Shown here: in pieces, positions 34,501 to 44,814 of the stretch
How the letters are laid out: every line of letters begins with the position of its first letter
Position numbering within the stretch: the first letter of the stretch is position 1
Assembly: GCA_950022655.1 (NCBI GenBank)
Contig: OX465584.1
Coordinates: 4,969,694 to 5,033,693, forward strand
DNA from: Alentia gelatinosa
Taxonomy: Eukaryota > Annelida > Polychaeta > Phyllodocida > Polynoidae
DNA length: 64,000 bases
Reading direction: 5' to 3'
Translations under genes and position numbers: made by a program
The notes under the pieces: model-generated
The model's database searches: none
Seen by the model: the letters and a program-made list of their open reading frames with translations, nothing else
What the model was told of the DNA's origin: nothing

Positions 34501-34723
34501 CTCCTCCTACCCCCTCCCCTTCCCCTCCTCCAGTTCCCTGGCCGCCCGTATTGTCATGGCACTAAATTTCGCCTGCTCCTGACTGTGACTGATTGAGATC
34601 AAAGTCAGAAGGTATTAATCTCCCAGCAGATATCTGACCAGTAACCATGATATCTGTATGAGAGTGTTCGTAATACTGGAGCTAAACAGCGCCAGAAATC
34701 CAACACCATTACCGATTGTACCA

Positions 34724-35818
34724 GTCCCTGTATCCCAGCGAGGAGGGTAGCCATAGGGTGCAGGGACTGGACCCAGTCTGTATCCCAACGAGGAGGGTAG
34801 ACATAGGATACAGGGACTGGAGCCAGTCTGTATCCCAGCGAGGAGGGTAGACATAGGATACAGGGACTGGAGCCAGTCCTGTATCGCAGCGAGGAGGGTA
34901 GCCATGGGATGCAGGGACTGGACCCAGTCTGTATCCCAACGAGGAGGGTAGACATAGGATACAGGGACTGGAGCCAGTCTGTATCCCAGCGAGGAGGGTA
35001 GCCATAGGATGCAGGGACTGTATCCCAGCGAGGAGGGTAACCATAGGATGCAGGGACTGGATCCAGTCTGTATCCCAGCGAGGAGGGTAGACATAGGATA
35101 CAGGGACTGGAGCCAGTCCTGTATCGCAGCGAGGAGGGTAGCCATGGGATGCAGGGACTGGACCCAGTCTGTATCCCAACGAGGAGGGTAGACATAGGAT
35201 ACAGGGACTGGAGCCAGTCTGTATCCCAGCGAGGAGGGTAGACATAGGATACAGGGACTGGACCAAGTCTGTATCCCAGTGAGGAGGGTAGCCATAGGAT
35301 GCAGGGACTGGAGCCAGTCCTGTATCCCAACGAGGAGGGTAGCCATAGGATGCAGGGACTGGAGCCAGTCCCTGCATCCCAGCGAGGAGGGTAGCCATAG
35401 GATGCAGGGACTGGACCCAGTCTACCAGCGAGGAGGGTAGCCATAGGATGCAGGGACTGGAGCCAGTCTGTATCCCAGCGAGGAGGGTAGCCATAGGATG
35501 CAGGGACTGGACCCAGTCTGTATCCCAGCGAGGAGGGTAGCCATAGGATGCAGGGACTGGAGCCAGTCCTGTATCCCAACGAGGAGGGTAGCCATAGGAT
35601 GCAGGGACTGGAGCCAGTCCCTGCATCCCAGCGAGGAGGGTAGCCATAGGATGCAGGGACTGGACCCAGTCTACCAGCGAGGAGGGTAGCCATAGGATGC
35701 AGGGACTGGAGCCAGTCTGTATCCCAGCGAGGAGGGTAGCCATAGGATGCAGGGACTGGACCCAGTCTGTATCCCAGCGAGGAGGGTAGCCATAGGGTGC
35801 AGGGACTGGAGCCAGTCT
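34724..35818. repeat. about 50-bp minisatellite, about 21 copies
   Basis: The unit GTATCCCAGCGAGGAGGGTA plus GCCATAGGATGCAGGGACTG and GAGCCAGTCT repeats with 50- and 51-bp lengths. GGACTGGAGCCAGTCC at each junction is a palindrome. Some longer blocks are exact copies of each other (for example about 35340-35440 and 35600-35690), showing block duplication within the array. Minus-strand frames of 243-394 codons are repeat artefacts. Confidence 0.95.
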
Positions 35819-35819
35819 A

Positions 35820-36780
35820 GGGGGGTCGGCTAGGGTAGGTGTAGAAAGGTGGTGTACAGGGTGAGGGGTGGGAGGAGGGTGCGGAGCATACAAAGGGTTG
35901 TGATTAGGGGTTTTTATACAACCCTTCTCGTTTAATGAGTACCGGTGATGCTTCTAGTTAACGATCTCCTGAAATGTGGACAGGAGAGTATAACAGGTAT
36001 GAGGGATGAGGGTTACCGTTGCTATTATACACCTGTGGCCGTATCAGTTACGTATAGCGTTAGATTGAGCGCTAGTGTTATGTTTAGGGTTAGTATTCCT
36101 GCAAATGTACTCGGAAATCAAATGTCAAATTGGCGATGTATGTACTTGCATACAATAAAGAAAAGGAGAAAGGAAACTGAAACTATCATACTGTAATTTC
36201 TGATAGGTCAAACCACGGACTTGGGTGATATACGCACATACGCGGTAGAATTGTTGATCAGATATATGATCGATTTAGCCCTGACACACCACAAATAACA
36301 TTAGTATTTTTGAATTCACAATAGACCCTATTGAGGTATCCCAAAATGCAGTCTGTTTACAAGATCCGGTGTTCGCTGGGTGCCGTCGTTGTATGGTGAA
36401 ACACCCTTGACACGTAACCCACAATTATTGCAGTTTAACGGTTTTCATAAATCTTCAAATTGGAAATCCGATGCCAGAAATGGAAATTCCAGCTATTTCT
36501 ACATGTAAATCCGAAATAATATTCAGTTTCTCCAATTGTGGTTCATGCGGTCGTGGTGTGGCCAGCCAGTCGGCAGCAGAACCTTTACTTACCCAGGGCG
36601 ATCTTTGGGACTTAAGTAACCTCTGGAGGGTCTATGTATCTTAGGGAGGGCCCTAGAACACCTACAGTGCAAAAGTTAGCATAAAACAACTTCTAGGAAA
36701 CGCAATTCAGAGGCTCGTTTTGAAAAGTTCAAGGTTGCTCTGAATAACCCTCTACCTGCCCTGATATTCATTTGGACAGG
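35820..36780. other. no gene seen
   Basis: Includes a GTTTAGGGTTAG string at about 36090. No supportable exon. Confidence 0.4.
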
Positions 36781-36785
36781 GCCCC

Positions 36786-36860
36786 GCCTACCCCCCCCCC
36801 CCCCCCCCCACCCCGCCTTTCCTTCCCTGGGGGCAACCACCCCCCCCCCCCCCCCCCCGC
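36786..36860. repeat. poly(C) tracts
   Basis: Two runs of 18-20 C separated by about 35 bases. They could form i-motif or G-quadruplex structure and often mark assembly or sequencing uncertainty. Confidence 0.9.
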
Positions 36861-37350
36861 TGTTACCTGGCGTCGTCCGCCATCTTTGTCTTTCACCCTC
36901 GCCTCCGGCACCCCCTCTGTCGGCTAAATCAGAAGTTAAGAAGTGTAAAAGATGTGCACGGGTGTTGGCTGGTTACAACGGTAGCGGGCTGCAGGTATCA
37001 GGACAGTGGCTCCCCCTGGTGACCTGGAGTCAATGGGTGGGGGCAAAGGACATCCGGGAGAGGGCTGATGAAGTCTGTATTGTCCTTGGTTTATTTACAA
37101 TGGCAGGAATGTCGTCGGTGTTTTCTGAAAGGATGTGATTCTTATTTGCATCGCTTGGTGGCGTGCTGCGGCGTTTCCGCTGGTCATTTCGTATCCTCAT
37201 TTATTTGTATACAACTCGACGGGGACTTTCCCAGTGACGTCAGTGTGAATTGTCGTCTGCTTTCATTACCAGGTTAATAGCGCTCCTGGAATTCGCTACC
37301 AGAAGATTCTTACATGTCAGAAAAAAGGCCCAACATATTTTGAAGCAAAC
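36861..37350. other. no gene seen
   Basis: Moderately GC-rich between 36870 and 37260. GTTACCTGGCGTCGTC and GTGACGTCA (about 37234) are present. No splice-bounded exon was confirmed. Confidence 0.35.
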
Positions 37351-37352
37351 TT

Positions 37353-37634
37353 GGTCCGGCGTCCAACTACTACGATATGGCTCTGATATGGTCTACGATG
37401 CACCTCCCGATAAAAAAACTAAATCGCGTCGGAAGGTCACCTAATATCGGAGCAGTTGATAACGTTTCTGCGACTAGACACCGATAAAAAACCCATACAA
37501 TGCGTGGGGGATTGGCATGTCTAGATATATGTCTACGATTTTGCACCTTCCCGATATGGTACCGATTTTGACATTTTGTATTGGTGCCATATCGGGAGGT
37601 CTACGATTCTATCATAGTAGGTGGACGCCGGGCC
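37353..37634. mobile_element. 282-bp palindromic MITE, GGCGTCCACCTACTAC family
   Basis: GGTCCGGCGTCCAACTACTA on the left and GTAGGTGGACGCCGGGCC on the right, with TA after the right end. Inner modules match 8682-8965 in inverted order. Confidence 0.75.
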
Positions 37635-37699
37635 TAAAAGACAATGTCTGTAAAGTTACTTTGATATTGATCAATTAAAATTGATAATATTGATCTCAT

Positions 37700-37892
37700 T
37701 TATCATCATAGATCAAAAGTTTATGTTGTTCTACATGCTTAAGACACAGAGTAATGGGCAACTATATACACTGTGGAAGTATACACCCAATTACTACCAT
37801 GGTTTATAGTGCTGTAGCCGTATGGAATGTGCAGTCATCCTATATGTTGATATATGGTCCATTTTTGTTATTAATCGTGTAGGTGGGTAATA
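37700..37892 (+). mobile_element. body piece of a group I element
   Basis: CACCCAATTACTACCATGG, AGTGCTGTAGCC and TTATTAATCGTGTAGGTGGG follow the order of 2190-2340, ending at the inner motif GTAGGTGGGTAAT. Where a group I hairpin should start there is instead a group IV hairpin. Confidence 0.6.
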
Positions 37893-37894
37893 TT

Positions 37895-38182
37895 AGGAAA
37901 AGTCCTTACTGTAGGCGTAACTTTTATTGTTTGTGGTCATTTTTGGTTTTTCATATGGCCTGACGCCTATGGCGTCAGGCCGTACGAAAAACCAAAAATG
38001 ACCAAAAACAATAAAAGTTTCGCCAACAGTCAGGATGTTTGCTTATCATTATATACCTTAAGATAATTAAAAGCTCCATTTTAATGACTTATAAAGTCAC
38101 AGTCACAGCGGGAACGAACATTATTATTATTGCACCCTAGCAGCGGGCAGTATTTAATAGACATTCGGACACAGGTATATAA
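37895..38182 (-). mobile_element. group IV hairpin element
   Basis: Hairpin 37895-38042 has arms AAAAGTCCTTACTGTAGGCG/CCAACAGTCAGGATGTTTGC and inner arms TTTTTCATATGGCC-like. It is followed by TATATACCTTAA, the TGCACCCTAGCAGC module and CAGGTATATAA at the end. It sits exactly at the inner end of the group I piece. Confidence 0.75.
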
Positions 38183-38274
38183 GTCCAAACTCTTGACGGG
38201 GTACTCATTGTAGCTTCGCGACTGGAGACCTTATAAGACACCTTACATACAATGCCTTACAGTTACACTCGCAT

Positions 38275-38405
38275 GGTAGATTGGCATGTCTAGACATATG
38301 TCTACGATTTTGCACCTTCCCGATATATCTCCGATATTGACTTTTTGTATCGGTGCCATATCGGTAGGTCTAAATTTTTATCGTAGTAGGTGGACCCCAG
38401 GCCTT
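38275..38405. mobile_element. half copy of the GGCGTCCACC MITE
   Basis: GTAGATTGGCATGTCTAGAC, TTTTGCACCTTCCCGATAT and GTAGGTGGACCCCAGGCC are the right half of the family. The left half is missing. Confidence 0.7.
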
Positions 38406-38412
38406 AATATCG

Positions 38413-38749
38413 TTTACTATATACCCATGGCCATGCCGTATATACTGTAAAAACGCACAGTTTCGGCATATGACGTAAAAATACTGTACGGACCGCTGGT
38501 CCGTACACTAAAATACGGACCACCTTGCAATACACGTTTATTAAGAAATTGTCTGTTAAGCCAAATGAAATTGATTTTTTTTTTTAATTTTGGGTATATA
38601 GTAAATATATAACGTCCAACCATGCTCCTACAAGTCACAGAACTCGATGATAATTTACCATTTGTACGGAACTCGGCATAAATGCTTCGGTCCGTACAAA
38701 TCGTAAATTACCATCTCGTTCTGTGAATTGTACAGCATGGTCAGGACGT
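38413..38749 (+). mobile_element. group V hairpin element
   Basis: TTTACTATATACCCATG begins the element. The exact inverted motif GGGTATATAGTAAA is at 38592-38605. Six bases later a 138-bp hairpin starts (ACGTCCAACCATGC ... GCATGGTCAGGACGT) with TTTGTACGGAACTCGGCATA near the tip. The body contains a separate small palindrome CTGTACGGACCGCTGGTCCG. A second copy lies at 49744-50037. Confidence 0.85.
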
Positions 38750-38869
38750 CCTATATAGATATATATAGAGAGAGATTTCAGAAATATCGTTCGATATAAG
38801 TACTAAAACGCCGACTTCGTTCTTATTTAGCAACTACAAGTCAGCATTCTGCAAGACGTACCCGTCTCC

Positions 38870-39210
38870 CATACGTCAGCGCTGGTTTCCCAGACACCCC
38901 TCGCTGGGTCCCGGCGCGCGCCAACCTCCCACTGCGCAGGCGTCAAGAAAGTGGCGGCCCCGTGCGGCCTGTCATTGTACTACCCAGTAACGCCCTCTCT
39001 CGGTCATTCTCGCCGTGTTTTTTCTCTCCTGGCGGCCATTTTCTCACACTTCAAAGAAGTCGACGCGACATCTTTGTTAAACGTGCGAGATTTTAATCTG
39101 GAGACTGGCGGGCGTCCCACACAGACGCCAGCGTTCACCTGAGACACGGCCGTGACGTAGTACACCTTTGATGACGTAGATAACGACGTCAGAGTGACGT
39201 CATTACAATA
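38870..39210. promoter_or_regulatory. CpG-rich regulatory island with CRE cluster
   Basis: GC- and CpG-rich sequence with TGCGCAGGCG (NRF1-like), GGCGGCCATTTTC (YY1-like), and four CRE-type motifs within 55 bases (TGACGTAG at 39153 and 39172, ACGTCA at about 39186, and full TGACGTCA at 39195-39202). It lies 4 kb upstream of the HLH gene promoter. It may be an enhancer or another promoter. No exon was confirmed here. Confidence 0.45.
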
Positions 39211-39420
39211 GGGAGGTGGTTTTAGTCGGGGGCTGGCTGTGTAGATGTGGAGGAGTGGTGTGGGGTTGTCATTAAGGGTTATCTGGAGATTCTTCATGGG
39301 GGTACTGGTGTTTTGTTGACATCACGGATTTACTGGTGCCGCATCGTCTTAGCCTGAGGGTGGTGACGGGTGGAGGGAGGGGGGCCCGTCTGAGAGGGTG
39401 TCAATGGCCGCCAACGGTCA

Positions 39421-39606
39421 TCGTCTTAAATCTAAATGTCTTCTGCTTTAAACGAGAGAATCACACACACATCTTACATCATATCAAACTACATGCACAC
39501 ACCACACAGAATCCTCCGTCTTCAATCTAAGTGTCTTCTGCTTTGAATACAACGAGAGAATCACACACATCACATATTGCTACATGCATACACCACACAG
39601 AACCAT
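39421..39606. repeat. two tandem copies of about 107 bp
   Basis: GTCTTCTGCTTTAAACGAGA and GTCTTCTGCTTTGAATACAA each lead to GAGAATCACACACA, CTACATGCA and ACACCACACAGAA. A simple duplication. Confidence 0.85.
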
Positions 39607-39609
39607 GCA

Positions 39610-41475
39610 AGATTTTGACATAAAGGTAAAATATATCCCTACATGAAGTACATGTGTACGTCCTCATGTGTATCTCGGTCAGGGTGAAGGCTGTTAAATC
39701 CACAACTTCATAAGTGCAAAATATGTCATACATATTGTTTATTTTAGTTATATACTAGCGACTTCGTCGTGTCGTAATTAGTGGTGCCCCTACTTTTAAT
39801 ACCTGGAACTACAGTCTTACGATTCCTTAGATTGGCGACCAACCCCTGTCTGCGCTACGCTGTGACTTAACGTGCGTAGCAAACGTCTGCTCTGGTGGCC
39901 AGTGTAACGATTCATAACTGCCGTCGTGCCGCCTAGCGGGTGAACGGGAAACCAACATAAATTCATGGTAATCATTTCGCAAGACACAGGTGCTTGAGCT
40001 GATCATCTGCGATCAAAATTATTTGGATTGCTACCAGCGAAAGTCGGGATCTCATTGGTTTCTCATGAGAAAAGTAGATCAGAAAACTACGATACTAAAC
40101 TTTGATTTCGGCATGGGTTGAAATGAATCATAAGAGAAGAAGTTTGCTGAGTATAGTCCTATAAAAAAGAAGACCATATTTACGTTTTTCACTGTACGAG
40201 AATCTCACTCTCGTGGGCCCTCATTCTCCCAGCCTAGGTCAGGTTCACTATGTACGGGAGCAACTTCAAGCGGATTTGACGGAATTCTAACGTTTTATAT
40301 GTGGTAGGTAATGATAATTAGAAAACTTGATAGGGTTACACATATTAGTACTTCCTGCATCACCAGATCGCTAACGGTACTACCTTCCAAGTTCTTCAAA
40401 CACCAGTTTGCTAATGGTGCTACTTTGTCAATCACTAGAATGATAAGGTAATGGTGCTACTTTTCTTCATCTCCAGATCACTAATTGTGCTACCTTGATG
40501 CAATACCAGATTTCTAATGATCTTAATTTCCTGCAGATACATTTGAATATAGATGTACATATTTGAAAAGAGTACAAAATATGAGGTATTTAATAACATT
40601 CTTATGAGATTAACATGTTTTTTATTTGACGGGGCATTAAGTCAAGTCCCACCCTTTCTCTAACCCCTGAATATCTATTTATCAATGATATGTAACTTGC
40701 TCACTTAAGGTGTTCACCATAAAAGCTTTCTTTCAGTTATCAGTGGTAGTAAGAGACCAGCGACTCAAGTCTGCTACATTTTGTTGTTCTGTTTTAAATC
40801 TCATACCCTAAAAAGCGACAATTATGTGTACCTCAGACTGCCTTTGTAACTTTGACACTTACGAGGTTCATTTGATTTTTCTTTAAGCAGGTCTTTATTC
40901 CATTCGATTTCACAATCGTTCTTCCGGGCAATAGAGGCTTCATATGATCAACTTAACAAAAAAAACGTATTTCAAGATAGTTACAATGAGGTCCTTATAT
41001 CGGTACTGCAATAGTGGATCAATCGAGATATTATTAATGAATCCACACGTCATGTTATTATACATTTTCTATTTAATATCTCATTACTCCTCAAAAAGAA
41101 GGTAAACTGGTTGTAAATAACCCTCCACTTTGGGAGTTACAATCATACCGGTAAGTCATTACTGAATTAACAAATAAAAAAGTTTTAGAAAATACCCAGT
41201 AAAGGAAATATGGGTACATATATGGACTATCCTACGTGATATCTCATATTCATATGTCTTCAAAAGAATTTATATCAGATGAATATTACAATGTATTTTC
41301 AAATATGTATTCAATTAATGTTTCATGCATGGTGACTTTTAATACGGCCCTATATACACAATTAAGTCCGTGCTTTTAATAAGCAACATGTATGATGCTT
41401 GTGTATTAAGGAAAACAAAGTTAAATTATAGGTCAACTACAATGGACTGATCAAACCAAAGGCGTCTTTGAATGA
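39610..41475. other. no gene seen
   Basis: Four weak units near 40360-40500 share CCAGATCGCTAA and GGTGCTAC strings (degenerate tandem repeat of about 50 bp). Otherwise AT-rich with no supportable exon. Confidence 0.4.
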
Positions 41476-41477
41476 CA

Positions 41478-41600
41478 AACCGGAAGTGGCCATTGTTTAG
41501 CGACCCCGATGCAACGTGCTAACGGGGCGATAAATTCTCGCGAGAATTCTCATGATTTATCTCCCTCAGTCTCGCGTTATCTCATCGGCGTCACGAGACC
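41478..41600. promoter_or_regulatory. promoter-like island with ETS and TCTCGCGAGA motifs
   Basis: ACCGGAAGTGGCC (ETS type, 41479-41490) is followed 50 bases later by the palindrome TCTCGCGAGA at 41536-41545, then by CAGTCTCGCGTTATC. Both motifs are classical constituents of CpG promoters; TCTCGCGAGA is bound by BANP in vertebrates. Orientation and the transcript served are not determinable. It lies 1.8 kb upstream of the HLH gene promoter. Confidence 0.45.
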
Positions 41601-41799
41601 TCGCTGCACTCTCCAAGTGTATGGTTAGTAGGTGTATGAGAGGAGAATCACAAAGTATCTGCTTGGAGAGCGCTGTGTGTGCGCTCCACAGATAAGGACA
41701 CTTTATGATCATTGAGGAGGGAGTAGAGAGGTTGGTCTTTGTTGTGATCCCTTCCTGAAATATTTGTGTTATTCAGTTCATGGAGAATCGGCCCCGAAA

Positions 41800-42025
41800 C
41801 TAAAGTGGGATTCACACGTAGAAACTAATGTACCTGAGATGGTTGTACTTCACACTTTTCCCCTAGTCTCAGACAATTCTGATTCGGTAAAAAATTCTCA
41901 TGGCAAGGTGTTTTTGCCAGTCTCAAGGAAAAATGGCGAATTAGATTCACATGGAAGGACACATCTGGTACATAATCTCAGACATAGTCACAGTGAACAC
42001 TCACCCTGGGACTCAATAACACTTG
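41800..42025 (+). repeat. diverged member of the 71-bp repeat family
   Basis: AAAGTGGGATTCACACGTAG and AATGTACCTGAGATGG resemble the ends at 24900 and 60170, followed by CTCAGACA and CAAGGAAAAATGGCG strings. The open frame here reads through the repeat. Confidence 0.5.
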
Positions 42026-42171
42026 AGGTGAATGGTTTGAACAACATGTGACCCTGTTTGCTGGCCTCCTATTGGCTAGGCTGGGCACTCAGTCTGTGAC
42101 TTAGCAGTGGGTCCATTTGTCTTTCCAAAATGCCCTTATAAATTAGAAGTAATTAGAAGGAAATAACTTGG

Positions 42172-42432
42172 TCCGTACTCCACCGAGTTTGTCCTTGTAG
42201 TAATTCACAAAGCGAAGCTTAGTGAATTACTCTGCGGTCAAATGAAGTGAAGTGCGGACCAAGTTATTTTCATCGAGTGGGTTTCTGAGTTTATCTCTCC
42301 CGTACAACATTATTTATTGATAAAATAAATCACCCAATTAGCCATTGAGTATTGTGTGCAATGCCTTCACAGCCGTGGAGTATGAGTTCCTAATGTTAAG
42401 CATATCGAAAAAATACCGGGGTGAGATTATCC
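42172..42432 (-). mobile_element. group III hairpin element
   Basis: Hairpin arms AACTTGGTCCGTACTCCACC/GAAGTGCGGACCAAGTTATT with AAGCGAAGCTT at the tip. It then has CACTC-GGGTTTCTGAG, the body with CCATTGAGTATTGTG and the end ACCGGGGTGAGAT. It is the inverted counterpart of 17357-17632 with matching hairpin. Confidence 0.8.
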
Positions 42433-42719
42433 TATGTTCATTACATCAAGGGCCTCTATCAGGTTATATCTAATGGGATGTATGTCGCTAACCTTTATGA
42501 ATTCCTTCGGGTTAAGGTAGAGACTACAGTTAATGCTAGGGCTAGGATTAGGGAAGGGTTCTTCGATATTTTTGGGCAATATCCTTAAATGAGTTCGTTT
42601 CGAGGTGGGGCAGAATGACAAATTATAAGGGCGGATATAGTCCCATCTCAGGATTGATGATACCTTAAGACATTATTTACGACATTATTGGACATCAGTA
42701 CCCATCAACCAACTAACCT

Positions 42720-42900
42720 TCCCAACTAATACCAACCACCCTACCTCCCTTCCCAGTCTTCTACCAACCAATGCCCATCAACCTACCTCCCTGCCCAGTA
42801 TTAAAACAACCAATGCCCATCAACCTACCTCCCTGCCCAGTATTAAATCAACTAGTGCCCATCACCCTACCTCATGTCCCTGTCTTTAACCAACCAGTCC
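42720..42900. repeat. 52-bp tandem repeat, about 3.5 copies
   Basis: CCAATGCCCATCAACCTACC followed by TCCCTGCCCAGTATTA recurs with small changes. Confidence 0.85.
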
Positions 42901-43204
42901 ATATCATATACCAACAGTCCCCCTCTCAGTGCCAATATGGGACTGCATGATCATCCTAAACTTTGCTGTAAAAGAGGTCAATTATAAGTGTTATGAGTCT
43001 GCAAAATACAAATAAAAATGTGCTTACTTTAAGAAGCAACCTACAAATAGTGTCATCAGAATTGAGAATTTTCCAATTGGTGGCGATAAAGGTGTAAGGT
43101 GCACAAACTAAAATCATGTGAATATGTTTCATTTCTATTTCTGGAACTATCATGTATCCACTCTTTTTCGCTCGAGTGCCCGGAATCCCATCCTCACCCT
43201 CTCT

Positions 43205-43324
43205 GTCAGTCACGCATGACGAGGCCGCACGGGGCGTGGTCTCCGCGTGTGATTGACAGGTGGGAGAGCCAATCAGCGCGGCGCAGGGCGTGGTATAAGT
43301 GTGGCGTGCGGCGTGGGGCGGGCA
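43205..43324 (+). promoter_or_regulatory. promoter of the HLH gene
   Basis: The segment is GC-rich in an AT-rich neighbourhood. It holds two GGGCGTGG-type boxes, a CCAAT box in AGCCAATCAG (43267-43276) and a TATA box TATAAGT at 43294-43300, in the usual order and spacing. A CACGTG E-box follows at about 43330. Transcription is expected to begin about 30 bases after the TATA box. Assignment to the HLH gene rests on the ATG-free exon and donor that follow; no other coding exon was found downstream on this strand. Confidence 0.6.
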
Positions 43325-43439
43325 GTGGGCACGTGGGAGTAGGAGAGGACGGACACGGGATTCTGTAATAAGAGCGGGAGTAGACACGGATACGGATACA
43401 CACACAACACACACAGAACACACACACCACAGAGACAAG
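43325..43439 (+). other. 5' untranslated exon 1 of the HLH gene
   Basis: The expected exon has no ATG and ends ACAGAGACAAG before a consensus donor GTGAGT (43440-43445). If spliced to the AG|ATG acceptor at 49394/49395, the start codon would have A at position -3 (ACAAG|ATG), a good translation context. The start is estimated from the TATA box, so the 5' limit is approximate. The last 50 bases are rich in CACA. Confidence 0.5.
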
Positions 43440-43511
43440 GTGAGTGGTGCCAAGTTTATACCATCCCTCGTGACCGTCATATGGCTTGTTTCCAATTGTA
43501 TTACGGTTGGG

Positions 43512-43850
43512 TGCACCCCTCTCATAAGATCTCACACTCTCTAAGTTTTTTGGGTTTTTTAAAGTTTTTATTTCTAAGTCGTTATCTGTACTCTCACTAC
43601 GCTCTACGGAGAGGAATTCTTAACGAACCAGGCTTAGAGCCTTGAGAATCCACTGCCCGTGCTAAAGACGTACATCAATGCAACCAAAGATTCCTATAAT
43701 CTCAATGATGCCACCTGGCGGGAATACTGTGTGCCAGTGGATTCTCAAGGCTCTAAGCCTAGTCCTTAAAGAATTCTTCTCCCATAGAGCACAGTGAAAA
43801 CCTTGTACAGGTTACGACTTACAGAGTGTGAGATCGTATGAGAGGGGTGC
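43512..43850. mobile_element. 339-bp palindromic MITE in intron 1
   Basis: GCACCCCTCTCATAAGATCT and AGATCGTATGAGAGGGGTGC are the inverted ends. Inner modules CCTTGAGAATCCACTGCCC and CATCAATGCAACC are shared with 22765-23152. An extra 35-base T-rich insert follows the left end. It starts only 72 bases after the exon 1 donor. Confidence 0.8.
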
Positions 43851-44402
43851 TTCTAAGTGGTATATTGTTATGTCAGGCAATAATATGGCCATGTTTAGCA
43901 GTGGTAATGTTTGGGCACTACATGGTTGAGTCTATGCCGTGAGCATATGCAATATAATATTGCATAATAATTGTAAGTAAATTATATGATAATGAGAGAT
44001 CCAGCTTTTTCTTCTGAATTTGACAATTACTAATAATGTGATGGTTTTCTTAATCAGAATGTGAAGAAGACTTTATGTTTTATAATATCATATAGTAATA
44101 TTCAATGTGTGTACCGTGCCCTGAATAGGGCCCTGGCTTTACATGGTGAGGGTTACAGGTCATTTCCATATTTTCTCAGAGTTTTTTCTCACTGCTTTTA
44201 CACCACTAGGGTGGTGATCGAATCTATGTGATGAATTGAGGTAGAAATCTCACCCCTTCACATTTACTGAGGAGAGAGTTCTTTTACTTCTCACACCACT
44301 TAGATATGGTATGAGAAGGACTGTTCTTTGATATCACAGAAAATAAAACGTTGCTGTAAAACACATAGAAAAAAATGTCAAGAAAAGTTTTTAAAACAAA
44401 TA
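43851..44402. other. intron sequence, no exon seen
   Basis: AT-rich intron. At 44295-44340 it holds one piece of the 94-bp repeat seen at 9.2-9.5 kb. Confidence 0.45.
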
Positions 44403-44699
44403 CATTAAAACCCCAAGTTTAAGGGGACCACCCCTAATATGGGGCCAATTAGCCTGAAAGAGAAATTTTCATTTAGTTTTTCACCCCGCTTAAGGGGTCA
44501 CCCGCTTAAGGGTACACCCTGCTTAAGGGTACAATCAGCACAGAACAGTAATTTTGATTAAGTTTATCTTAACCCCACTTTAGGGGGCACCCCGCTTAAG
44601 GGGAACCCTACTTAAGGGAACACCCGCTAAAGGGGATACCCCGCTTAAGGGGTCACTTTGCTCGTTACGGAGGGTGTCCCCTTTAGCGGGGTTGTACTG
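44403..44699. mobile_element. 297-bp MITE, CCCCGCTTAAGGGG family, TA duplication
   Basis: CATTAAAACCCCAAGTTTAA and CTTTAGCGGGGTTGTACTG are the inverted ends, with TA on each side (44401-44402 and 44700-44701). CCCGCTTAAGGGG palindromes recur six times inside. Termini and TA target relate it to the pogo-like element at 32421-32526. Confidence 0.75.
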
Positions 44700-44814
44700 T
44701 AGTGAGGTGTGAGAGGTGAGAGGGTGAAGACACCAGGGGTGGCCGCTGAACTCCAGATCACGTTCAGTTACCATGACAACGTGGGGGTAAACAATGCTGG
44801 GAAGCTGACAACTG

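Noticed and set aside
34605..35893. Long minus-strand open frames (243-394 codons)
   Set aside because: They follow a 50/51-bp minisatellite in several frames at once; the peptide repeat has no domain and is a by-product.
42956..43535. Minus-strand frames of 109-189 codons
   Set aside because: They are antisense to the promoter and exon 1 of the HLH gene and have no domain.
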